A DNA stretch of 16,565 nt from Paramuribaculum sp. (GCA_009775605.1 VSPV01000052.1:1-16565), one strand, 5' to 3'. Shown: positions 7,122-15,342, numbered from the stretch's first letter. The notes: a model not told the origin generated them from the letters alone. Program-made: numbers and translations.

Positions 7122-7568
7122 ATGACAGAAATGACAAAAGTCAGGATAATAAACAGCAGCCATCATCCCATGCCTTCCTATGCCACGGAACATTCCGCCG
7201 GTATGGACGTGAGGGCAAATCTTGAATCACCGGTTACACTCGCGCCTATGCAGCGTGTGCTCGTGCCCACGGGACTCCGCATAGCCTTGCCTCATGGTTA
7301 CGAATGCCAGATTCGTCCCCGCAGCGGCCTCGCGCTCAAGCACGGCATCACTGTGGCAAATGCTCCCGGTACCATCGATGCTGATTATCGCGGTGAGATA
7401 GGTGTGATTCTCATCAACCTTTCATCCGAGCCCTTTGTTATAAATGACGGAGAGCGTATATGCCAGATGGTTATAGCTCCTTATTCCCGGGTTGAGTGGG
7501 AACCGGCCGAAAGTCTCGACGCTACCGAAAGAGGCGAGGGCGGCTTCGGTCACACCGGGGTGGAGTGA
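7122..7568 (+). CDS. dut: dUTP diphosphatase (trimeric dUTPase)
   Basis: A 148-aa cytoplasmic enzyme that hydrolyses dUTP to dUMP and pyrophosphate, keeping uracil out of DNA and feeding dTMP synthesis. All five trimeric dUTPase motifs are present: AGMD (26-29), RPRSGLA (65-71), NAPGTIDADYRGE (80-92, with the water-activating Asp86 and the uracil-stacking Tyr89), GERICQMV, and the flexible C-terminal RGEGGFGHTG (137-146). The last motif has His where many relatives have Ser. Length is normal. Another in-frame ATG at 7131 is an alternative start. In Bacteroidota this gene commonly sits next to the TPR, DUF4292 and LytM genes found downstream here, although their functions look unrelated. Confidence 0.96.
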   Translation: MTEMTKVRIINSSHHPMPSYATEHSAGMDVRANLESPVTLAPMQRVLVPTGLRIALPHGYECQIRPRSGLALKHGITVANAPGTIDADYRGEIGVILINLSSEPFVINDGERICQMVIAPYSRVEWEPAESLDATERGEGGFGHTGVE

Positions 7569-7630
7569 CGAGGGCTGTTTCTCCGCTTCGATTATTTGTT
7601 TCACATCCTCTTCTAACCGCCTTTTTCAGC

Positions 7631-9406
7631 GTGAAATCCTACAGACTTCAACCGGTTTACCTGCTTATAGCCGCTATACTTGCCGGAGTGGCTCACTTCG
7701 CTGCGGCTTCTCAAAAAGACAATAACACTCCATCAGATGCCGACAAACGTAAAGCCGATTATATATTCATGGAGGCCTTGCGTTATAAGGACTATGATAA
7801 TGCCGCTTACTATGAGCTTGTGTCGCGCGCACATCAGCTCAACCCTTCGGATCCATATCTTGCCCGCGAGCAGGGAATGAAGGAGCTTCTTGAAGGCGGC
7901 GGAACCGACAGCGCCAGCATCGAGAGGGCTTTCGGGCTCATGACTGACTATGTGAGGCAGAACCCTGAGGATACCTACACCACGCTGATGTATGCCGATG
8001 TGGCGATGCGGGCCGATCACGCCGCGGAGGCGCTGGAGGCGTTCCGCAACACCTACAATGCCAATCCCTCGCGCCCCGAGGTCGGCATGGCTTTCGCGCG
8101 ATTCTTAATTGCCAACGGCCCCGAGCATTACGACGAGGCTCTTTCCGTCTACGATTCAATCATGACGCGCGACGGCATCTCACCGGAATACGTCATGGCG
8201 AAAATCGGCGTCTATGCCCAGCGTGCCGATACCGCCCGCGTGCTCGACGAGGCTCTCAACCTTCTTTCGCTCAATCCCCGTTCGCCCGACTACAATGCCA
8301 TCGTGGCAGGAGTATACATGCAGTCCGGCAAGCCTGACTCAGCGCTTTATTATTACAATAAGGCCGTTGAATATAATCCCGACAGCGGCGTGGCCTACTA
8401 CAACCGCGCAAAGTATTTCAGCACTATCGGCGACAGCGTGGCCTACGACCGCGAGGTGATGCAGGCCATCGGGCAGCCCGACCTTGACCTTATGTCGAAG
8501 CTTGGCATCCTCAACGATTATGTGGCGAAGCTATATTCCGATTCTACTCAGGTGCGGAATATCACACGCCTTTGCGACAAACTGATAGAAGAGTACCCCC
8601 ACGAGCCCGAACCGCGTCTGCTATACAGCCAGTATCTCTTCGCCACCCGCGATTTTGCCAAAGGAGCCGAGCAGCTGCAGTATGCCCTCGACAGCGATCC
8701 TTCCGATTACGATTCATGGAATCGCCTCGCTTCCGCATATCTCATGGACAAGAATTATTCCAAGGCCGACGGCGCCATCAAGAACGCCATTCATTATTTC
8801 CCCGACAGTATACCGCTGTATATGCTCGGAAGCTATGCCATGATGGAGCAGGATCGCCTGAAGGATGCTTTGAGCTACGTCGACGAGGCTCAGAGCCATC
8901 TCACCGACAGCACCGACTATAAGGCCCGTGCCAACGTGTTGAGCAGCAAAGCCGATGTGCTGTATAAGATGGGGCAGGTCGATTCTTCATTCGCCCTTTC
9001 GGAGGAGGCTCTGCGTCTCGATCCAGAAAACGCGCTGTTGCTTAACAATACCGCCTATTATCTCGCCTGTCAGGACCGCGATCTCGACAAGGCCGAAGAA
9101 TATATCGTGAAGTCGCTTGAAATCAATCCCGAATCAGTCAATTCGCTCGACACATACGCCTGGGTGCTCTTCAAGAAAAACAATTACGAGAAGGCCAAGG
9201 AGGTGATTGACGGCGCGCTGACCGATGCCGCTGCCGAGGAAGATCCGGAAATTTCCGCCGAACTTCTCGAACACGCCGGCGACATCTACTTCATGAACCG
9301 GCTTCCTGACCGTGCACTCGAATTCTGGGAGAAGGCTCTGGAACTCGACCCCGACAATGAGCTGCTTAAGCGTAAGGTCACGAACAAGACATTTTTCTAC
9401 GAATAG
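7631..9406 (+). CDS. Large exported TPR-repeat protein
   Basis: A 591-aa protein with a signal peptide or N-terminal membrane anchor (residues 1-25, MKSYRLQPVYLLIAAILAG then VAHFAAAS), followed almost entirely by tetratricopeptide repeats. The repeats show the usual A-x-x-x-Y and D-P/N-P spacing (for example YNPDSGVAYYNRAKYF, DPENALLLNNTAYYLA near 464, and a last one closing with LDPDNELLKRK). TPR superhelices bind other proteins, so this is probably a periplasmic scaffold. I chose the GTG at 7631. The frame stays open to 7496, but the extra part overlaps dut, is implausibly Arg-rich and would bury the signal peptide. It starts 62 bases after dut and ends 24 bases before the DUF4292 lipoprotein gene, so it belongs to that operon. 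Confidence 0.82.
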   Translation: MKSYRLQPVYLLIAAILAGVAHFAAASQKDNNTPSDADKRKADYIFMEALRYKDYDNAAYYELVSRAHQLNPSDPYLAREQGMKELLEGGGTDSASIERAFGLMTDYVRQNPEDTYTTLMYADVAMRADHAAEALEAFRNTYNANPSRPEVGMAFARFLIANGPEHYDEALSVYDSIMTRDGISPEYVMAKIGVYAQRADTARVLDEALNLLSLNPRSPDYNAIVAGVYMQSGKPDSALYYYNKAVEYNPDSGVAYYNRAKYFSTIGDSVAYDREVMQAIGQPDLDLMSKLGILNDYVAKLYSDSTQVRNITRLCDKLIEEYPHEPEPRLLYSQYLFATRDFAKGAEQLQYALDSDPSDYDSWNRLASAYLMDKNYSKADGAIKNAIHYFPDSIPLYMLGSYAMMEQDRLKDALSYVDEAQSHLTDSTDYKARANVLSSKADVLYKMGQVDSSFALSEEALRLDPENALLLNNTAYYLACQDRDLDKAEEYIVKSLEINPESVNSLDTYAWVLFKKNNYEKAKEVIDGALTDAAAEEDPEISAELLEHAGDIYFMNRLPDRALEFWEKALELDPDNELLKRKVTNKTFFYE

Positions 9407-9430
9407 TGTAATTAAAATATATCCAGTCAA

Positions 9431-10294
9431 GTGAAAATAAGCTCTATATTTTCTGTCACATTTGCTTTTATTCTGTTTCTGCTATCGCTGGGCGCTGTTT
9501 CATGTCGCAGCGGCCGGAATGCCGTTCCGGACGCCTCACAATCGGATATACAGCCGGGTGCGTTCACTGTGCGTGAGGCTGAATCTGCTCTTTCTGCACG
9601 AATCGCGGGTTACGGTATGTGGCGCAACGTGAAGCTCCCGGTCACTGTCCGCCTCACGGAACCCAGATCCCTCTCCATCAGCGGAACTGCGGTTATGGAA
9701 CGTGACAAAAGCCTTTCAATATCGCTGAGGTTTCTGGGCATGGAGATTGGAAGCCTGTGTGTGAAGGACGACTCCATTACTGTCATCGACCGTTTCAACA
9801 AGGCATATTTCAAGGCCGATGTGGTGAGTCTGCTTGACGGTTTTCCCGCTACCACCGGCAATCTCCAGGACCTCCTTACGGGCCATGTGTTCGTTCCGGG
9901 CAAGAATAAGGTGAAGGCGTCTGATTTCGGGATAGCAATTACAGAAGATCCGTCCCTCTGGACGGCGAGCGGTGAAGTCAGGGACTTTGATGTGAAATAC
10001 AGTTTCGCTTTCCGTGAGCCTGCCGTTCTCAAGGCTCTTGCCGTAAGCGTGGCAGGTGCCTCTCCGGTAAGTATCGCTTATGGCGATGTATTCTCTTCGT
10101 CGGGCGGCGACTTCGCTTCTACGGTTTCTGTGGAGGCTCCCGCGGGAAAGACGCCTGTCAAGGCCACGGTCGAGTGGAATTTCAGGAAAGCGCAGTGGAA
10201 TGTGAAGGAGGGCCTTGCCGACAAGTCGGTGGTTCCATCCGGGTATGCGCGTATCTCTCCTGAGGCTGTAATGAGAATGCTGAAAAATCTTTGA
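9431..10294 (+). CDS. DUF4292-family lipoprotein
   Basis: A 287-aa predicted lipoprotein. The signal peptide ends in GAVSC with lipid-attachment Cys25. The mature part is dominated by beta-strands (from ARIAGYGMWRNVKLPVTVRL onward, then SLSISLRFLGMEIGSLCVKD and a V-I-D-R-F-N-K-A-Y-F segment) and matches the DUF4292 family as I know it from Bacteroidota. The half-barrel strand pattern resembles the LolA/LolB-type fold that holds lipid acyl chains, so a role in moving or inserting lipids or lipoproteins at the outer membrane is an attractive but unproven idea. The start is a GTG, needed because the next Met lies far beyond the signal peptide. Its neighbours, 24 bases upstream and 4 bases downstream, are a TPR scaffold and an EnvC-like protein, so the set is probably translated together. 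Confidence 0.82.
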   Translation: MKISSIFSVTFAFILFLLSLGAVSCRSGRNAVPDASQSDIQPGAFTVREAESALSARIAGYGMWRNVKLPVTVRLTEPRSLSISGTAVMERDKSLSISLRFLGMEIGSLCVKDDSITVIDRFNKAYFKADVVSLLDGFPATTGNLQDLLTGHVFVPGKNKVKASDFGIAITEDPSLWTASGEVRDFDVKYSFAFREPAVLKALAVSVAGASPVSIAYGDVFSSSGGDFASTVSVEAPAGKTPVKATVEWNFRKAQWNVKEGLADKSVVPSGYARISPEAVMRMLKNL

Positions 10295-10298
10295 TGGC

Positions 10299-11579
10299 AT
10301 GTTCATGTTAAGGAAGTTGATGGTTATAGCGTCAGTTGCGGCTCTGGCTCTCGAAGCTTCAGCCGCAAAGCCGCGCGATATCAAGAATTTACGCAAGGAA
10401 AAGCAGGCTACAGAGCGCGTTATTTCCGAAACCAGCAAAAAGCTCAAGGCAAAGAATCTCGAGACCCGTAAGACTCTTGGCGAGTTGTCAAAAATCAATG
10501 GCGAGATAGCCAGGAAATCCACCGAGATAAGTGCTGTTACTGTTCAGGTTGATTCACTCAACCGGAGCATTAAGAGCGCGGCCGACACGCTCGACCGACT
10601 GTCGCAGCGTCGTGACCGTCTGAAACAATCGTATATAAAGGCTCTCCGTGACATGCAAGGAAGCGGGGAATCCCTTTCGTTTGTGGGCTTTGTGTTCTCC
10701 TCTTCTTCTTTCCGTGAGGCCATGGCGAGGATGCGCTATGTGGGTGAATACGGGCGTTGGCACAACCGTCGTCAGCAGGAACTCAGAGACCTCTCGGATG
10801 AAATCACGCGCCGCAAGGCCGATCTGAGCACCACCTATACCCAGCGTGAGCGTTCGCTCGCGCAGCTCAATCAGAGCCGCCGGTCGCTTGAGGTCAGAAA
10901 GACGGATGCCGATAAGCTCGTGGCAAGGCTCAAAAAGGAGCAGTCGAGTCTGCGGAGTGTGCTGAAGGAGAATGAGCGCCGTATGCGCCGCCTCGACAAC
11001 GAACTTGACCGCCTTATAGCCGAGGAGCAGCGTCGCCGTGAGCGCGAGGCCGCCGAGAAAGAGGCTGCCAAAGGAGGAAAAGGGGGCGCCCCGTCCAAAT
11101 CCAAGGGGAAGTCGGCATCACCGACGCCATCGGCAAAAGTGCTCATTGCAGAGGCTGACCGCAAGATGAACGGCTCGTTCGAGAGCAACCGAGGACGTCT
11201 GTTGTTTCCCGTCAAGGGCAGCTATACTATAGTGAAGGGATTCGGAAGAAACAAACATCCGCAGCTGGAGCACGTGGAGACGGTCAATAACGGGATAGAC
11301 ATAGGCGTTTCTCCCGGTACTTCGGCCCGCTGCATATTCGACGGGGTGGTATCAGCCATTTTCCGTCAGGAAGGATTCGGCAATATTGTCATGGTGCGTC
11401 ATGGAAGTTACCTCAGCGTTTATGCCAATCTGAGCTCGATTTCAGTTCGTCAGGGTCAGAAACTCTCAGCCAATGAGCAGATTGGTAGCATCGGCAAGGA
11501 TGAGAACGGACGCAATGTGATGCACTTCGAGCTGCGCCGCGAACGCAGCAAGCTCAATCCTCTGGAATGGGTTAAATGA
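10299..11579 (+). CDS. EnvC-like murein hydrolase activator, degenerate LytM/M23 domain
   Basis: A 426-aa exported protein. A signal peptide (about 1-22) is followed by a long coiled coil (25-250), a low-complexity Lys/Gly/Ser/Pro linker (about 255-282) and a C-terminal LytM/M23 domain (300-426). In active LytM enzymes zinc is bound by H-xxx-D and the second His of H-x-H, with two more catalytic His. Here those places read Asn330 and Asp334 (NNGID), Asn377 (YANL in place of YAHL) and V-M-His409. Three of the five key residues are gone, so it should not cleave peptidoglycan itself. Coiled coil plus dead LytM is the build of EnvC, which activates cell-wall amidases during daughter-cell separation. 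ATG 10299 or 10305 may be the start. The stop overlaps the flippase start in ATGA, indicating translational coupling. Confidence 0.88.
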   Translation: MFMLRKLMVIASVAALALEASAAKPRDIKNLRKEKQATERVISETSKKLKAKNLETRKTLGELSKINGEIARKSTEISAVTVQVDSLNRSIKSAADTLDRLSQRRDRLKQSYIKALRDMQGSGESLSFVGFVFSSSSFREAMARMRYVGEYGRWHNRRQQELRDLSDEITRRKADLSTTYTQRERSLAQLNQSRRSLEVRKTDADKLVARLKKEQSSLRSVLKENERRMRRLDNELDRLIAEEQRRREREAAEKEAAKGGKGGAPSKSKGKSASPTPSAKVLIAEADRKMNGSFESNRGRLLFPVKGSYTIVKGFGRNKHPQLEHVETVNNGIDIGVSPGTSARCIFDGVVSAIFRQEGFGNIVMVRHGSYLSVYANLSSISVRQGQKLSANEQIGSIGKDENGRNVMHFELRRERSKLNPLEWVK

Positions 11580-12922
11580 AACGGCGCCTGACAAAGCGGC
11601 TCCTCAAGACCACGGCTCTGTTTTCAGGCACTGAGTCGCTTGCCATGCTGTGTGGCATTGTTCGGGCGAAGGTTGTTGCTCTTGCCGTGGGTGCTTCGGG
11701 AGTGGGAATGCTCGGGATTCTGTCGCTCGTCTGCGAAATGGCAGGTTCTTTTGTCTCATCAGGTCTCAAGACATCCGGCGTCAGGGTTATTGCCTCCGCG
11801 TCCCCCGTCGAAAGCGCCCGCACTGTACATGCTGTGCGTCATCTCGCTTTGATTTCCGGATTATGCGCTGCCGGCCTCGTCCTGTTGCTCTCGCCTCTTC
11901 TGAGCACTGTTTCTTTTGGCTTTATTGCTCTGTGGCCTCTGTTTGCGTTTGTGGCGGGTGCTGTCATATTCAATTCCGTAAGCGGTGGTGAAAGCGCGGT
12001 TCTTCAGGGTTCGGGCCGTTTGCGTTCTCTTGCTTCCGCATCTTCTCTGAGTGCTTTGCTCGCTCTGGTTCCTGCATGTGTTATTGTATGGAATCTCAGA
12101 AATATGTGGGGTATCGCGCTGATTGTGCTTGTGACTTCTGTAGTTTCTGCCATTGTATTTTATGCCAAAGGTCGTCGCGCAGTCCCTGAAAAATATAGAA
12201 AAGGGGAGGGCAGTAACTATGCTTACGGTACGCTACTGAAAATGTCGGCCGCTATGACTATGAGTGGCTTCCTTTCTGTGGCGGCGGGATACGCCGTCGT
12301 GACTTTTATCGGATTTGGTGGAGGGCTTGACTCCGTCGGTCTCTATCAGGCCGGCTATCAGATGTCTGTGAGATATGTAGGCGTAATTTTCAGCGCTATG
12401 GCCATGGAATATTTTCCACGCATATCGGCGCAGTCTTCCCATTCCCGCCGCGTGGAGCTTATGATGCGTCACGAATGCATGGTGTTCCTTCCTCTGGCCG
12501 CCATAGGCGCATCTGCATTTATATTTTTGTCACCGTGGCTTGTACGTTTGTTTTACGACGGGTCGTTTTTGCAGGTAGCACCCATGCTCGTTTGTGCGGC
12601 GCCTTCGTTTGTTGCTCGAGTCCTCTCATGGAATATGGCGTTTGTGATTCTCGCCAAAGGCTCACCCAGACAGTTCATGCTCACTGAATGCGTCGGAGCG
12701 CTGATTATGGCTGTCTGTGTCATCGCCGGATATTCTTTGTGGGGACTTGCCGGAGCCGGCGTTGGCATTACTCTCGATTCCGTTCTTTATTGCACTCTGG
12801 TGGCGGTGGTAAACCGTCGGTGGTTCGATATCCGGGCTTCTTCGCGAGTCTGGATAGCAGCGGGGCTGTTCTTTCTTCTCGTGGCGGGTGTCAGTTTATT
12901 GAGTCAAGAGTCATGGGGGTGA
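11576..12922 (+). CDS. O-antigen / polysaccharide flippase (Wzx-type, MOP superfamily)
   Basis: A 448-aa integral inner-membrane protein with roughly 12 hydrophobic segments. The N-terminal part (KTTALFSGTESLAMLCGIVR, then KVVALAVGASGVGMLGIL) resembles O-antigen translocases of the WzxE type, which move undecaprenyl-linked oligosaccharides across the inner membrane. Length is typical. It starts within the stop of the EnvC-like gene (4-base overlap), so it is the last member of that operon. Which glycan it moves is not visible; a polysaccharide, O-antigen-like or protein-linked glycan is possible, and no glycosyltransferase lies nearby. Its last 32 bases overlap the 3' end of the convergent muramidase gene and no terminator is visible between them. 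Confidence 0.85.
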   Translation: MKRRLTKRLLKTTALFSGTESLAMLCGIVRAKVVALAVGASGVGMLGILSLVCEMAGSFVSSGLKTSGVRVIASASPVESARTVHAVRHLALISGLCAAGLVLLLSPLLSTVSFGFIALWPLFAFVAGAVIFNSVSGGESAVLQGSGRLRSLASASSLSALLALVPACVIVWNLRNMWGIALIVLVTSVVSAIVFYAKGRRAVPEKYRKGEGSNYAYGTLLKMSAAMTMSGFLSVAAGYAVVTFIGFGGGLDSVGLYQAGYQMSVRYVGVIFSAMAMEYFPRISAQSSHSRRVELMMRHECMVFLPLAAIGASAFIFLSPWLVRLFYDGSFLQVAPMLVCAAPSFVARVLSWNMAFVILAKGSPRQFMLTECVGALIMAVCVIAGYSLWGLAGAGVGITLDSVLYCTLVAVVNRRWFDIRASSRVWIAAGLFFLLVAGVSLLSQESWG

Positions 12923-13760
12923 AATCCACATCCTCCTTGATTCCGAGCGACAGTTCGGTGGGGAATCCCGAAATATTGCGCGATGCCCGCTTGTGGCGCG
13001 CGTAAGCCGCAGCCATTCGGGTATGGTAGCCTCTTCGGGCATACGACGGTCCGTTATAGCCCCGCGCGAAGGCAGCCCAGTTCTTGGCTTTCAGTGGCTG
13101 GTCAAGGCCGGTGCTTACCAGGAAATTGGCAAAAAGTTCGAGCTGGTCTCTTTCCGACCGGCTCATTTTATCTACAAAGTCGTCTATATCCTTGGCTCCG
13201 CAGAGTTTCCAGTTGAATCCTCCTATCTGAAACATTCCCCAGAATGTTCCCATCACGGCAGTTTCGTCGTCGATGCTGCGGGCCGTGCGCAGGCGGTGCT
13301 GCTGTGCTGCCTGTGTCGAGCCGTGCGCGCGTGCGTTGGGCCGGTTGAATACGGCTGCGTGCGTGCGGTTGTATTTGGCAAGGTTGATTCCCGCTTTTCC
13401 TGCGAACTTCCTGAACATCGTCAGGTCGAAGTTTATAAGCGGCAGTCCGGGCTTGAAAAAGCCACGGTGCTCTTTTCCGGCCTCAATGTCAACCACGGCC
13501 TTGATTGCTTCCGGTTCCACGCCCAGACGATTCGCGACTTCTATATAATCGCGTTCGGTCAGACGCTCTACCGTCAGCAGCATCGGCGGATGCGGATGGG
13601 TCAGCGTGTCGGTGTCAAGAAATTCCTCGCTTTCTGTTTCGGCTTTAGCTTCTGTCGCGGTTTTGTTTGCAGCGGCGTTCTTTGCCGGTTTCGGCTGCTG
13701 CGCATAAAGTGCGGGAATCGTAATCGCAAGAAGCAGTATTGCCGCCTTAGGGTGTTTCAT
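12891..13760 (-). CDS. Exported N-acetylmuramidase-family peptidoglycan hydrolase
   Basis: A 289-aa protein with a type I signal peptide (cleavage likely after LYA, residue 20), an Ala/Lys/Glu-rich low-complexity linker (21-50) and one catalytic domain (about 65-260). The domain matches the N-acetylmuramidase family (PF11860) found in phage endolysins and in bacteria. It shows LGVEPEAIKAVVDIEAG with the likely catalytic Glu93, GTFWGMFQIGGFNWKLCG, and LKAKNWAAFARGYNGPSYA. It should cut the MurNAc-GlcNAc bond of peptidoglycan in the periplasm. The segment where relatives usually have F-E reads INFD. Phage endolysins of this family usually have no signal peptide, so this looks like a cellular wall-remodelling enzyme. 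It shares a strand with pepD upstream but is cut off from it by a terminator. Its 3' end overlaps the flippase gene antisense by 32 bases. Confidence 0.85.
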   Translation of the reverse strand: MKHPKAAILLLAITIPALYAQQPKPAKNAAANKTATEAKAETESEEFLDTDTLTHPHPPMLLTVERLTERDYIEVANRLGVEPEAIKAVVDIEAGKEHRGFFKPGLPLINFDLTMFRKFAGKAGINLAKYNRTHAAVFNRPNARAHGSTQAAQQHRLRTARSIDDETAVMGTFWGMFQIGGFNWKLCGAKDIDDFVDKMSRSERDQLELFANFLVSTGLDQPLKAKNWAAFARGYNGPSYARRGYHTRMAAAYARHKRASRNISGFPTELSLGIKEDVDFTPMTLDSIN

Positions 13761-13796
13761 GGTGTGTAGTAAAAAGCCTGGTATGGGGTTAAAAAT

Positions 13797-13843
13797 AATC
13801 CGCGGGCCATTATACGCTTGTGTGTGTAAATGACCCGCGGATT
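13797..13843 (-). terminator. Long terminator hairpin between pepD and the muramidase gene
   Basis: AATCCGCGGG and CCCGCGGATT pair perfectly over 10 bp. After one C/A mismatch, CATT and AATG add four more pairs around a 17-base loop. On the minus strand the stem is followed by a T-rich run (TTATTTTT), fitting termination of pepD transcription. It ends only 37 bases before the muramidase ATG, so it could also act as an attenuator for that gene. The plus strand also has T residues after the stem. Confidence 0.85.
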
Positions 13844-13881
13844 TTCTATTCTGTCACGTGCTTGCGGGGCAGGTGAGTATG

Positions 13882-15342
13882 TCAGGCTTTTTTGTCGGCT
13901 ACTTTTTTCAGAGTGAGCTTGAGCTGCTGATAGAAGCGGTCAACTGCCGGAATGTTCATGCGCTCGGACGGCGAGTGAACGTTCTGAAGTGTCGGACCGA
14001 ACGATACCATGTCGAGATAAGGATACTTCTGGAGGAAGAGTCCGCATTCAAGTCCGGCGTGAATGGCCTTTATGGCCGGAGTGATGCCGTAAAGCTCTTT
14101 GTATGCGTCGCGGGCCATCTCCATGATGGGCGACTGCAGGTTGGGCTTCCATCCGGGATAGCCTTCACCGTGAACCACCTCGGCGCCTGCGAGGAGGAAG
14201 TGGGCCTCTACTTGGTTGGCTATATCCCATTTGCGGGAGTCAACAGCCGAACGCTGGCTGGTTGTCACCACTACGGTGTTGTCCTCTTTCATCTTCACGC
14301 TTGCAAGGTTGGTGGAAGTTTCCACAAGTCCCTCAAGTTCGCGGCTCATCGAAACCACTCCGTGGGGAGCGCTGTAAACGGCGCGTACAATGTTGGTGGC
14401 GGTTTCGTCGTCAATGCTGTATTCCGGACGCTCAACGGTCTCCATGGTTATGGTCATGGTCGGCTCTATATCCGAGTATTCCTGCTGTATGGTAGCCGCA
14501 TATTCATTGAGAAGCACACGCATGGCCTCTTTGTGGTCGGGATGAACGCCTACAATGGCATGGGCGGCGCGGGGAATGGCGTTGCGCAGGTTGCCGCCGT
14601 CGATTTCTGCCAGAGCGATCTCATGCTTCTTCGAGAGGTCGAAGAGGAAGCGGGCAAGTATCTTGTTGGCGTTGGCACGTCCCAGATGGATGTCGCCTCC
14701 GGAGTGTCCGCCCTGACCCTTTGAAACATCTATCTTATAATATGCGAAGTCCTTCGGGGCGAATGAGCGGTTGTATTTGAAAGTGCATACGGTATCTACG
14801 CCGCCGGCGCAGCCCACAAACAGTTCGGCATCGTCTTCCGAGTCGAGGTTGATGAGGATTTTGCCCGTTATCATGTCTTCTCCCAGGCCGAAGGCTCCGG
14901 TCATGCCGGTTTCCTCGTCCATGGTGAAGAGGGCTTCGAGAGGCCCGTGTATGCATTCCGGGTCGGTCATGACGGCCAGGGAGGCAGCAACGCCTATGCC
15001 GTTGTCGGCGCCCAGTGTGGTGCCGTCGGCGTGAACCCATTCGCCGTCAACTATAGTGGTAATCGGGGTTGTCTCGAAATTGAAGGATTTATCGTTGCTC
15101 TCACACACCATGTCCATGTGGCCCTGAAGTATAACCGTAGGAGCCTGCTCGTGTCCGGGAGTTGCGGGGGCTTTGATGAGCACATTGCCTACTTTGTCGG
15201 TCTTGGCTTCGAGATTATGCTTTTTGGCAAAGTCAAGAAGATACTGGCGTATCTTCTCCTCTTTCTTCGACGGACGCGGAATACGGGTGATATCATCGAA
15301 GATGCTGAACACCTGTTTCGGATTGAGATCTGCTACTTTCAT
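13882..15342 (-). CDS. pepD: Cytosol non-specific dipeptidase (aminoacyl-histidine dipeptidase), M20 family
   Basis: A 486-aa cytoplasmic di-zinc peptidase that splits a wide range of dipeptides, including Xaa-His. Metal and catalytic residues of the M20/PepD family are all visible: H75-M-D77 (in LQGHMDMVCE), bridging Asp113 (LGADNG), the general-base Glu143 and ligand Glu144 (MDEETG), Asp167 (NLDSED) and a late His in IHAGLECG. The middle part is the dimerisation/lid domain (from KGQGGHSGGDIHLGRANAN). Length matches E. coli PepD. The ATG at 15342 begins the conserved N-terminal helix (LNPKQVFSIFDDITRIPRPS). It has a good downstream terminator. No clear -7 box is visible on its strand in the 168 bases that separate it from the divergent small gene. 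Confidence 0.96.
   Translation of the reverse strand: MKVADLNPKQVFSIFDDITRIPRPSKKEEKIRQYLLDFAKKHNLEAKTDKVGNVLIKAPATPGHEQAPTVILQGHMDMVCESNDKSFNFETTPITTIVDGEWVHADGTTLGADNGIGVAASLAVMTDPECIHGPLEALFTMDEETGMTGAFGLGEDMITGKILINLDSEDDAELFVGCAGGVDTVCTFKYNRSFAPKDFAYYKIDVSKGQGGHSGGDIHLGRANANKILARFLFDLSKKHEIALAEIDGGNLRNAIPRAAHAIVGVHPDHKEAMRVLLNEYAATIQQEYSDIEPTMTITMETVERPEYSIDDETATNIVRAVYSAPHGVVSMSRELEGLVETSTNLASVKMKEDNTVVVTTSQRSAVDSRKWDIANQVEAHFLLAGAEVVHGEGYPGWKPNLQSPIMEMARDAYKELYGITPAIKAIHAGLECGLFLQKYPYLDMVSFGPTLQNVHSPSERMNIPAVDRFYQQLKLTLKKVADKKA

Noticed and set aside
7496..7630. N-terminal extension of the TPR protein overlapping dut
   Set aside because: The extension is an Arg-rich out-of-frame reading of dut and would place the signal peptide internally. 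GTG 7631 gives a normal signal peptide.
12993..13769. 258-aa plus-strand open frame opposite the muramidase gene
   Set aside because: The minus-strand frame has a signal peptide and family motifs. The plus-strand product is Cys- and Arg-rich with no domain.
13809..13814. TATAAT on the minus strand inside the pepD terminator loop
   Set aside because: Bacteroidota housekeeping sigma uses TAnnTTTG boxes, no -35 is properly spaced, and the site is in a hairpin loop.
13858..14724. 288-aa plus-strand open frame opposite pepD
   Set aside because: Antisense shadow of a gene with all M20 metal ligands; no domain or promoter of its own.
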